NCBI GenBank assembly: GCA_023392075.1
Contig: JAEVZU010000009.1
Location: 1 to 44,630, forward strand
Direction: 5' to 3'
Length of the DNA stretch: 44,630 nt
Source: Bacillota bacterium
GTDB lineage: Bacteria; Bacillota; Clostridia; Acetivibrionales; DSM-1351
Shown: piece by piece, positions 24,751-31,258 of the stretch
Layout of the letters: each line of letters starts with the position of its first letter
Numbering within the stretch: position 1 is the stretch's first letter
Notes under the pieces: generated by a model
Database searches by the model: none
What the model saw: only the letters and a program-made list of their open reading frames with translations
Told to the model about the DNA's origin: nothing
Position numbers and translations under genes: made by a program

Positions 24751-24772
24751 GATTTGCGAAGCAAATTTCTTG
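24751..24772. repeat. Dispersed hairpin repeat, copy 2
   Basis: Identical to 1050-1071 over 22 bases, with the palindromic core ATTTGC-GAA-GCAAAT; the preceding bases AGCG/AGCA also nearly agree. It lies between the T-box terminator and the ribosome binding site of the small membrane protein gene. Confidence 0.6.
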
Positions 24773-24794
24773 TGTAAGAGAAAGGAGAACAGAT

Positions 24795-25037
24795 ATGAAT
24801 TTACAGGAAATACTTTCATTGGTCATTATGGCAATAGGCTTTGCTGTTGTATATTCGGCCAAGGTAATAGTAAAAAAGCTTCGGCTGGCTGAAAAACAAA
24901 AATGTGCCAGTGAAGATCAAATGACCGAAGAAGAAGTACAGAATTACAAAGATAACAAGGCCACATTCAATGTTAAGTTAATGGGTTTGGCAATTTCGGT
25001 ACCGGGCTTGATTTTGTTTATTATCAGCTCCAGGTAG
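24795..25037 (+). CDS. Small two-helix membrane protein in the valS T-box transcript
   Basis: The 80-residue protein has a first membrane helix at about 6-26 (LSLVIMAIGFAVVYSAKVIV), a charged middle containing KQKCASEDQMTEEEV, and a second helix at about 60-78 (MGLAISVPGLILFIISS). The ribosome binding site AAAGGAGAA precedes ATG 24795. It lies downstream of the T-box terminator and 91 bases upstream of valS with no terminator between, so it should be induced with valS when charged tRNA-Val is scarce. I do not recognise the family. Whether it has a job related to valine supply or is simply carried in the transcript is unknown. Confidence 0.7.
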   Translation: MNLQEILSLVIMAIGFAVVYSAKVIVKKLRLAEKQKCASEDQMTEEEVQNYKDNKATFNVKLMGLAISVPGLILFIISSR

Positions 25038-25128
25038 TACCGGGGTTTACAGCAATATTAACGTGTGCAGGTCAATATTATTGATCTCGGAAAAACGGCA
25101 GACTTTAAAATAAATGGAGGATATGACT

Positions 25129-27783
25129 ATGGATGAGCAGCAAAACATCGCAAAGCAATACGACCCCGGTCAGGTGGAAGACAGGTTATACACCAAATGG
25201 ATGGAAGAGGGCTATTTTCACGCAGTCCCGGACAGCAGCAAAAAGCCTTATACTATTGTAATTCCGCCGCCGAATATCACAGGACAGCTCCATATGGGAC
25301 ATGCGCTTGACAATACCTTGCAGGATATACTCATAAGAACAAAGAGGATGCAGGGGTTCAGTGCCTTGTGGCTTCCCGGCACCGACCATGCAAGTATAGC
25401 TACCGAGGCAAAAATCGTTGATGCCATGGCAAAGGAAGGTATCACCAAGGAAATGCTCGGACGTGAAAAATTCCTGGAAAGGGCATGGGAATGGAAAAAG
25501 GTTTATGGCGGCAGAATCGTTGAACAGCTTAAAAAGCTGGGAAGCTCCTGTGATTGGGAACGTGAACGTTTTACAATGGATGAAGGCCTGTCCAGGGCTG
25601 TTCAGGAGGTTTTCCTCAAACTCTACGATAAAGGCCTCATATACAAGGGCGAAAGAATAACCAACTGGTGCCCCAAGTGCAACACTTCCATATCCGATAT
25701 AGAGGTTGAGTACGAAGAACAGGCAGGGCATTTCTGGCACATCAAATATCCTGTAAAGGACAGCGGGGAATTTGTCGTTGTTGCAACTACCCGCCCTGAA
25801 ACCATGCTGGGGGATACAGCCGTGGCAGTTAACCCTGAGGATGAAAGGTATGCACATCTGGTAGGAAAAACTTTGGTTTTGCCTCTGGTAAACAAGGAAA
25901 TACCTGTTATTGCAGACTCCTATGTTGACAAGGAATTTGGTACGGGATGTGTAAAGATAACGCCTGCCCACGATCCAAATGACTATGAGGTTGGCTTGAG
26001 GCATAACCTTGCGCAGATAAGGGTTATGGACGATAACGCAATAATGAATGACAATGCCGGTCAATACAAAGGTCTGGACAGATACGAAGCCAGAAAGAAA
26101 ATGGTGGAGGATCTGGAAAAGCTGGGTTTACTGGTAAAGATTGAAAGCCATACCCACAATGTAGGTACCTGTCAGAGATGCAGAACGGTTGTCGAACCGC
26201 TTATATCAAAACAGTGGTATGTCCGCATGAAGCCTTTGGCTGAGCCTGCCCTGGATGTAGTAAGGGACGGAACCATTAAATTTGTACCCGAGAGATTTTC
26301 AAAGATATATTTCAACTGGATGGAAAATATTCAGGACTGGTGTATTTCAAGACAGCTCTGGTGGGGACACAGAATTCCCGCTTACTACTGTCAGGAATGC
26401 GGATATATGATGGTAACCGGCACCGATCCCGATGTATGTCCGAAGTGCGGCAGCACGAGGATCGAACAGGATCCAGACACCCTTGATACCTGGTTCAGTT
26501 CAGCTTTATGGCCATTTTCCACTCTGGGCTGGCCTGAGCAGACAGAGGATCTCAAGTACTTCTATCCTACCGATGTTCTGGTAACCGGCTATGACATCAT
26601 ATTCTTCTGGGTTGCAAGAATGATTTTCTCCGGTATGGAGCATATGAAGCAGGAACCTTTCAAGTATGTTTTCATACACGGTATAGTAAGAGACTCCCAG
26701 GGAAGGAAAATGAGCAAATCCCTCGGAAACGGCATTGATCCGCTGGAGGTTATCGCACAGTACGGGACCGATGCTCTGCGTTTTGCGCTGACCATAGGCA
26801 ATTCACCGGGAAATGATCTGAGATTCTCCGCCGAAAAGGTTGAATCCTCCAGAAACTTTGCAAACAAGGTCTGGAACGCATCCAGGTTTGTTCTCATGAA
26901 CTTTGATGAGAATCTGGATTTCGGCAGGGTTGATAAAAATAAATTTACAATAGCTGACAAATGGATTTTGAGCAGGATCAATACTGTTACAAAAGAAGTG
27001 ACTGAAAACATAGATAAATTTGAGCTTGGTCTGGGCTTGCAGAAGGTTTATGACTTCATATGGGAAGAGTTCTGCGACTGGTACATTGAAATGGTCAAGC
27101 CAAGACTTTACGACAGGGAAAGTGAAGGAAGGCTTGAGGCACAGTATGTTCTGAACTTTGTTCTGGGCAATGCCATGAAACTGCTGCATCCGTACATGCC
27201 ATTCATTACAGAGGAGATATACACCCATCTTGTAAATGACGGCAGAAGCATCATGATTTCAGAATGGCCTGTATATGATGATGAGCTGAATTTTGCAGAC
27301 GACGAAGCAAAAATGAATATTATTATGGATGCTATCAGGAGCACTAGAAATATCCGCGCAGAGATGAATGTTCCGCCTTCAAGAAAGGCTAAAATGATAT
27401 TTGTTGCATCCGGTGAAACCGAGAGAACTACTCTTCTGGAGGGAACCTCTTTCTTCCAGAGGCTGGCCGGGGCATCCGAGGTCAATGTTCAGGCCGACAA
27501 GGCAGGAATTCCGGCAGATGCTGTGGGTACTGTTATAGCAGGTGCTGAAATATTTATTCCGCTGGATGAACTTATCGATATTGAGAAGGAAATCGAGAGA
27601 TTGAACAAGGAAAAGGCAAACCTGGAGGGTGAGCTGAAGAGAGTCGAAGGCAAGCTCAATAACGAAGGTTTTGTTGCAAAAGCGCCTCCTAAGGTTATTG
27701 AGGAGGAAAAGGCAAAGAGAGAAAAATATAAGGATATGTACCTGAAGGTCGTTGAAAGACTGGAGAGCTTGAAGAACGTATAA
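25129..27783 (+). CDS. valS: Valyl-tRNA synthetase
   Basis: This class I aminoacyl-tRNA synthetase joins valine to tRNA-Val and edits mischarged threonine. Starting at ATG 25129, eight bases after GGAGG, the product has 884 residues, the normal bacterial length; an in-frame ATG at 25114 is part of the ribosome binding site. The HIGH motif appears as HMGH (55-58, PPPNITGQLHMGHAL) and KMSKS at 527-531. The inserted editing domain contains the TTRPETMLGDTAVAV segment. Cys pairs in CPKC and in YCQECGY/CPKCGS suggest zinc-binding ribbons. The anticodon-binding domain is followed by a C-terminal coiled coil (about 805-884) with the usual leucine and lysine pattern. It is controlled by the T-box upstream. 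Confidence 0.98.
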   Translation: MDEQQNIAKQYDPGQVEDRLYTKWMEEGYFHAVPDSSKKPYTIVIPPPNITGQLHMGHALDNTLQDILIRTKRMQGFSALWLPGTDHASIATEAKIVDAMAKEGITKEMLGREKFLERAWEWKKVYGGRIVEQLKKLGSSCDWERERFTMDEGLSRAVQEVFLKLYDKGLIYKGERITNWCPKCNTSISDIEVEYEEQAGHFWHIKYPVKDSGEFVVVATTRPETMLGDTAVAVNPEDERYAHLVGKTLVLPLVNKEIPVIADSYVDKEFGTGCVKITPAHDPNDYEVGLRHNLAQIRVMDDNAIMNDNAGQYKGLDRYEARKKMVEDLEKLGLLVKIESHTHNVGTCQRCRTVVEPLISKQWYVRMKPLAEPALDVVRDGTIKFVPERFSKIYFNWMENIQDWCISRQLWWGHRIPAYYCQECGYMMVTGTDPDVCPKCGSTRIEQDPDTLDTWFSSALWPFSTLGWPEQTEDLKYFYPTDVLVTGYDIIFFWVARMIFSGMEHMKQEPFKYVFIHGIVRDSQGRKMSKSLGNGIDPLEVIAQYGTDALRFALTIGNSPGNDLRFSAEKVESSRNFANKVWNASRFVLMNFDENLDFGRVDKNKFTIADKWILSRINTVTKEVTENIDKFELGLGLQKVYDFIWEEFCDWYIEMVKPRLYDRESEGRLEAQYVLNFVLGNAMKLLHPYMPFITEEIYTHLVNDGRSIMISEWPVYDDELNFADDEAKMNIIMDAIRSTRNIRAEMNVPPSRKAKMIFVASGETERTTLLEGTSFFQRLAGASEVNVQADKAGIPADAVGTVIAGAEIFIPLDELIDIEKEIERLNKEKANLEGELKRVEGKLNNEGFVAKAPPKVIEEEKAKREKYKDMYLKVVERLESLKNV

Positions 27784-27806
27784 ACCCACAAAGCTTTTAG
27801 ATGTGA

Positions 27807-27860
27807 GGACTGCTGCACAATGAATTAATTTTATTCATCCGGGCGGCAGTTCCTTTTTTT
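27807..27860 (+). terminator. Intrinsic terminator after valS
   Basis: GGACTGCTGC (27807 on) pairs with GCGGCAGTTCC (to 27853) with one bulge, followed by a run of seven T residues. The loop is long and contains a smaller AATGAAT/ATTCATC pairing. Confidence 0.75.
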
Positions 27861-27865
27861 ATACA

Positions 27866-28190
27866 GTGCGTCCAGCGAGGCTGGAGCACACTTGTCAGTG
27901 TAAGTCTGGCACGGGTAATTGTCAGAAGCCCGTTAGCTAATTCCGGTGCATAGCAGTAATGTTTATGTACTGAGCGGGAGGATAAAGTATCTGCTTAAGC
28001 AACAGGGCGAGCGAAAATACAGACCGTAACATAAAGTGAATTGTACCGCATCATCAAAAAGGTCTCTGGTATACAGAGAGAAAAGGGAAGTCGAGCCAAG
28101 GGCGCACGGGCGAAGATCATGGAGGATGGGAAGAGGCTGTCAATTATATACAAAAACGAGCCCACTAACAATATCCTTTTCATATAATAA
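27866..28190 (+). mobile_element. Probable 5' fragment of a group II intron
   Basis: The stretch begins GTGCG (27866-27870), the conserved 5' end of bacterial group II introns. It continues with closely spaced hairpins (CCAGC-GAGG-CTGG; ACACTTG/CAGTGT) and G/A-rich segments such as GAGCGGGAGGATAAAG and AAAAGGGAAGTCGAGCC, which resemble domain I of clostridial introns. I find no reverse transcriptase frame and no domain V hairpin downstream, so it would be a truncated, inactive copy. It starts six bases after the valS terminator T-run, and such introns often insert next to terminators. The call rests on recollection of intron sequence style, not a search. Confidence 0.45.
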
Positions 28191-28429
28191 AGTAGGGGGG
28201 TATTCCGATTTTAATCATATACAAAGACCAATAAATCATTAAAACGAACAGCGTCATTTATATATAAACAACGTCAAAAACCTTTATTGTCAAGGAATCT
28301 TTCTGGAGAGTTAAGATAATTGCAAAATGTGGCGGTACCCCATAAATAGTGATAAGTAAAAATTAGAAATGAGACAATTAACGAACGTTTTTGGGACTAG
28401 TATCACACCTATCAAATTATTTCCCTATA
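28191..28429. other. AT-rich intergenic stretch, no gene seen
   Basis: I see no gene, tRNA or clear repeat here. AATGTGGCGGTACCCCATAA near 28327 has the look of decayed insertion-sequence DNA but cannot be assigned. The stretch leads into the toxin-antitoxin promoter. Confidence 0.3.
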
Positions 28430-28464
28430 TTGTCGCATATACATAATTATGCTATAATTATGTT
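28430..28464 (+). promoter_or_regulatory. Promoter and palindromic operator of the toxin-antitoxin pair
   Basis: TTGTCG (28430-28435) and TATAAT (28453-28458) are 17 bases apart. The -10 is embedded in two near-identical copies of ATAATTATG (28443-28451 and 28455-28463), the first inside the palindrome CATAATTATG. This arrangement suits binding by a Phd/YefM-type antitoxin and autorepression. The ribosome binding site GAGGTGA precedes ATG 28496. Confidence 0.6.
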
Positions 28465-28495
28465 ATCAAAATAAATTTAAATGAGGTGACACATT

Positions 28496-28762
28496 ATGCC
28501 ACAAATAAGACCTATAACTGACCTACGAAACACAAATGAAATTTCTGATTTATGTCATAAGCAAGGCGAACCAATATTTATAACAAAAAATGGATATGGC
28601 GATTTAGTTGTGATGAGTATTGAAACATACGAACGTCAGCTTGCACTTGTTGATGTATATAGAAAGCTTGCAGAAGCTGAGCAGGAAATAGCCAATGGTA
28701 CTCCTTTACTGGATGGAGAAAACGTCTTTAAAGGATTGAAGGAAAAATATGCCAGAAAATAA
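28496..28762 (+). CDS. Type II antitoxin, Phd/YefM family
   Basis: The 88-residue protein has the Phd/YefM N-terminal fold: IRPITDLRNTNEISDLCHKQGEP, then PIFITKNGYGDLVVMSIETYER, the most recognisable part of the family. The N-terminal domain binds the operator DNA, and the C-terminal tail (about 55-88) would wrap and neutralise the toxin. It overlaps the downstream toxin gene by 14 bases, the standard coupled arrangement in which antitoxin is made first. Codon use is more AT-rich than in the flanking valS and nadE genes, suggesting that the pair was acquired horizontally. Confidence 0.88.
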   Translation: MPQIRPITDLRNTNEISDLCHKQGEPIFITKNGYGDLVVMSIETYERQLALVDVYRKLAEAEQEIANGTPLLDGENVFKGLKEKYARK

Positions 28763-29072
28763 TAATTACAGCTTGAAATTTAATTTAAAAGCAAGTGAGG
28801 ATTTAGAACAAATTTATGTCTACATTTCTGAGAAATTATTAGCAGATGTTGCCGCAGACAGACTTCTAAATAATATTGAAAATAGTATCATGAGATTAAG
28901 GGATTTCCCGTACTCTTGCAGCTTTGTTTTAGATGATTTATTGAAAAGTAAAGGATATCGCAAATTGATAGTTGATAATTATATAGTTTTCTATTTAGTA
29001 AATGAAATTGAAAAACAGGTTGTAATAATGCGAATTCTTTACGGTGCACAAAATTTTCAAGAGATAATCTAA
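28749..29072 (+). CDS. Type II toxin, RelE/ParE superfamily
   Basis: The 107-residue protein is a RelE/ParE-fold toxin. Family features are the N-terminal YSLKFNLKASEDLEQIYVYISEKL helices, RLRDFPYSCSFVLDDLLKSKGYRKLIVDNYIVFYLVNE (the beta-sheet core with YRKL and VFY) and the C-terminal VVIMRILYGAQNF strand. RelE-type members cleave mRNA at the ribosome, while ParE-type members poison gyrase; the sequence cannot decide between them with confidence, although RILYGAQNF is commonly seen in ParE/RelE-like members paired with Phd/YefM antitoxins. ATG 28749 lies inside the antitoxin gene. The pair looks intact. Confidence 0.87.
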   Translation: MPENNNYSLKFNLKASEDLEQIYVYISEKLLADVAADRLLNNIENSIMRLRDFPYSCSFVLDDLLKSKGYRKLIVDNYIVFYLVNEIEKQVVIMRILYGAQNFQEII

Positions 29073-29097
29073 TTTAAAGAAAGGAATATCATCATTT

Positions 29098-29229
29098 ATG
29101 CAATTAGATAGAACATTGGAAGTTCAGACTCTTATAGATGTTGTATTTCAAGGAGATGTAGCCTTGTACAATATGAGAAATTATGATAATAAAGTAACTG
29201 CAATTAAGGGCATTAGAAAGATGCAATAG
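29098..29229 (+). CDS. Possible small protein (43 aa) after the toxin gene
   Basis: A short frame of 43 residues starts at ATG 29098, 12 bases after AAAGGA. It reads MQLDRTLEVQTLIDVVFQGD and then a basic end with IKGIRKMQ. It is not recognisable and may be the start of a gene disrupted by later decay, or not translated at all. It directly follows the toxin gene in the same direction. Confidence 0.3.
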   Translation: MQLDRTLEVQTLIDVVFQGDVALYNMRNYDNKVTAIKGIRKMQ

Positions 29230-29519
29230 CATCAAGGTTCTGTACACTATTTTAAGTTGCAAATCTATTGAAGCAATAATGTATACCGCTCCCCGTTGTC
29301 AAGACATTTTTTTAAGAATTAAGTTATCCCCTTTCCTTGTGTCGTATATTAAGATTATTTTTCAAACACACCCTAGATGATTTTGTCAACTGGAGTACAA
29401 CGTTTCTTTTTAGTGTGAGTAAGCGTTACGTTGCCGCTTTTATCAAAATATTATTGTTTTTATCAGGGTAACAGATTCAGAAACCGAAAATATAATGTAT
29501 TAAGGATTAACGATGTGCT
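29230..29519. other. AT-rich stretch, probably decayed mobile DNA
   Basis: No gene is visible. On the minus strand a TTGACAACGGGGAG sequence near 29305-29292 has the look of an insertion-sequence promoter region, but no transposase remains. The stretch separates the toxin-antitoxin pair from the structured leader of the aminotransferase gene. Confidence 0.25.
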
Positions 29520-29801
29520 GAATAACCTGTAAAAGGTTTTCAGTACTATTTGTGTTGCCGCATGGCGGCAGGATGGGGTTAGCTTGAAAGACTCCACTAT
29601 CGCTCGTCTTCCAAGCCAACCTTTGAATTTATGGCCGCGCGACATATTCAAAGTATTAATAGTACTTGACTCAGAAATGAATTTGATTAAATACTTTGAA
29701 GACGCGCATGGCCAATTAACCTCCTTTATTCGCCACATTGCGATAAAGGATATAAGTTTTGATTACATTTTGTGGCCACAATGTGGCTCATGGAGGTTAA
29801 T
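29520..29801 (+). ncRNA. Structured leader RNA that can sequester the downstream ribosome binding site (candidate riboregulator)
   Basis: A chain of hairpins can be paired: TGCCGC-ATG-GCGGCA (29556-29570); GGTTAGCTTGAAAGAC (29577-29592) with GTCTTCCAAGCCAACC (29606-29621), 14 of 16 paired; and TTCAAAGTATT (29647-29657) with AATACTTTGAA (29690-29700), flanked by GGCC/GGCC and CGCG pairs. Finally ATTAACCTCC (29715-29724) pairs with GGAGGTTAAT (29792-29801), which is the ribosome binding site of the next gene, reinforced by GCCACATTG (29732-29740) with CAATGTGGC (29779-29787). Competing pairings exist: CTTTGAAT (29621-29628) with ATTCAAAG (29646-29653), and a local GCCACA-A-TGTGGC hairpin (29775-29787). 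No known riboswitch class is recognised. Confidence 0.6.
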
Positions 29802-31166
29802 ATGCCTGGATATGTTCAGAACAAGAGTACAAACAGATACAGAAATATGGTGGTGGGGGTCAATGCTCCGGTTCCGCTTGATAACGGTACATATACGACA
29901 GGAATAAATTTTGACAACGCTGCGACAACTCCTGCATTTGTTTCGGTGGAAAAGGAAATTCACGATTTTCTGCCCTGGTATTCCTCAATTCATAGAGGCA
30001 AGGGATATAAATCCGTTGTCTCAACAAATGCATATGAGATAGGAAGAGAGATTATAAGGAATTATACCGGCGCCGGCAGGGATGCGGCCATAATTTATAC
30101 AAAAAACACCACCGAATCGATCAATCTTCTGGCATGGGCAATGAAACAGCAGAAGGATGACAGGGATACGGTCATATCAACCTGGATGGAACATGCGGCA
30201 AATGACCTGCCCTGGAGGGGGAAGTTCAGAGTGGAATATGTGGAGGTGGACCGGTTCGGGAGACTGGATCTGGAGGATTATGAAGCCAAACTCAAAAAGT
30301 ACCGGGAGAAAATACGGCTGGTCACCGTAACGGGTGCGGCTAACGTAACCGGCTATCTCAATGACATATACCTGCTGGCCTCTATGGCACATAAATACGA
30401 TGCCCCGATACATGTGGACGGAGCCCAGCTGGTTCCCCACGTTCCCACAGATATGCGGCCGGCCGGCAGCCCGGAGCATATAGATTTTCTGTCCTTCTCG
30501 GCGCACAAGCTGTATGCACCCTTCGGAAGCGGTGTGCTTATAGGACCGAAAGCCCCGTTCGAAGAAGGTGTTCCATACTGTGAGGGCGGCAGTGCAATAA
30601 AACTTGTAACCCATGACCGCATCTGGTGGGAGGAGCCTCCGGCCAAATGCGAGGCGGGAACTCCGAATCTCATGGGGGTTGTTGCCATGACTGAGGCTTT
30701 GAAGACCATGGACAAAATCGGCATGCAAAATGCCTTTGAACACGAAAAAAGCCTCCTGGATTATGCCTATGGCAAAATGTGCGGCATTCCGGATATACAT
30801 CTCCATAGTCATCCTGATAAACAGAAGTCTATTGGCGTGATTCCTTTTACCGTGGAGGGGGTGCACCATTCCCTGGTATCGGCCATTTTGTCCTATGAGG
30901 CGGGAATTGCGGTGAGAAACGGCTTCTTCTGTGCACATCCATACTGTGAGAGGCTTTTGGGATACACTGCAAAGGAGATAGAGGACATGGCAGAAAAAAA
31001 TGCACTTTTCCCGGGACTGGTCAGAGTAAGCTTTGGATTATACAACACGTATGCTGAAATAGACAAATTTATAAACTTCATGCAGATAATTGTTAACAAC
31101 AAGAAATTCTTTGTAAATAAATATGGAAACTCCAGAGGGTTGTACAATATTAAAAACGAGGTGTAA
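29802..31166 (+). CDS. Class V aminotransferase (cysteine desulfurase-like PLP enzyme)
   Basis: This is a PLP-dependent fold-type I enzyme of aminotransferase class V. ATG 29802 follows GGAGGTTAAT directly, giving 454 residues; an in-frame ATG at 29772 lies in the leader hairpin and is unlikely. Family motifs are INFDNAATTPAF near the N-terminus, KNTTESINLLA, the PLP-contacting HVDGAQLVPHVP and the Schiff-base lysine in FLSFSAHKLYAPFGSGVLIG. The C-terminal domain includes VRVSFGLYNTYAEIDKF. Members include cysteine desulfurases, selenocysteine lyases and isopenicillin-N epimerase-like enzymes. No SufU/IscU partner is adjacent, so the substrate is open. It precedes nadE, and iron-sulfur-linked cysteine desulfurases are often beside NAD genes, but nadE is not the quinolinate pathway. 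Expression is probably governed by the leader. Confidence 0.85.
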   Translation: MPGYVQNKSTNRYRNMVVGVNAPVPLDNGTYTTGINFDNAATTPAFVSVEKEIHDFLPWYSSIHRGKGYKSVVSTNAYEIGREIIRNYTGAGRDAAIIYTKNTTESINLLAWAMKQQKDDRDTVISTWMEHAANDLPWRGKFRVEYVEVDRFGRLDLEDYEAKLKKYREKIRLVTVTGAANVTGYLNDIYLLASMAHKYDAPIHVDGAQLVPHVPTDMRPAGSPEHIDFLSFSAHKLYAPFGSGVLIGPKAPFEEGVPYCEGGSAIKLVTHDRIWWEEPPAKCEAGTPNLMGVVAMTEALKTMDKIGMQNAFEHEKSLLDYAYGKMCGIPDIHLHSHPDKQKSIGVIPFTVEGVHHSLVSAILSYEAGIAVRNGFFCAHPYCERLLGYTAKEIEDMAEKNALFPGLVRVSFGLYNTYAEIDKFINFMQIIVNNKKFFVNKYGNSRGLYNIKNEV

Positions 31167-31258
31167 AAAAGGATAAAAATATGATAAACTAAAGAGTAAT
31201 ACACAGGTTGACAATTAAAAATCCGTAATATGGGTTATATATATACTGGAGGTAACAA

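Noticed and set aside
25186..26064. A 292-codon minus-strand frame opposite valS
   Set aside because: It is opposite an unmistakable valyl-tRNA synthetase and reads as random Cys/Phe/Ile-rich sequence without a ribosome binding site.
28036..28242. A 68-codon frame within the probable intron fragment
   Set aside because: The sequence is structured RNA-like; the frame is Arg/Ser-rich, lacks a ribosome binding site and shows no reverse transcriptase motifs.
29584..29907. A 107-codon plus-strand frame overlapping the aminotransferase start
   Set aside because: It covers the hairpin-rich leader and overlaps the true gene out of frame; there is no ribosome binding site at its start.
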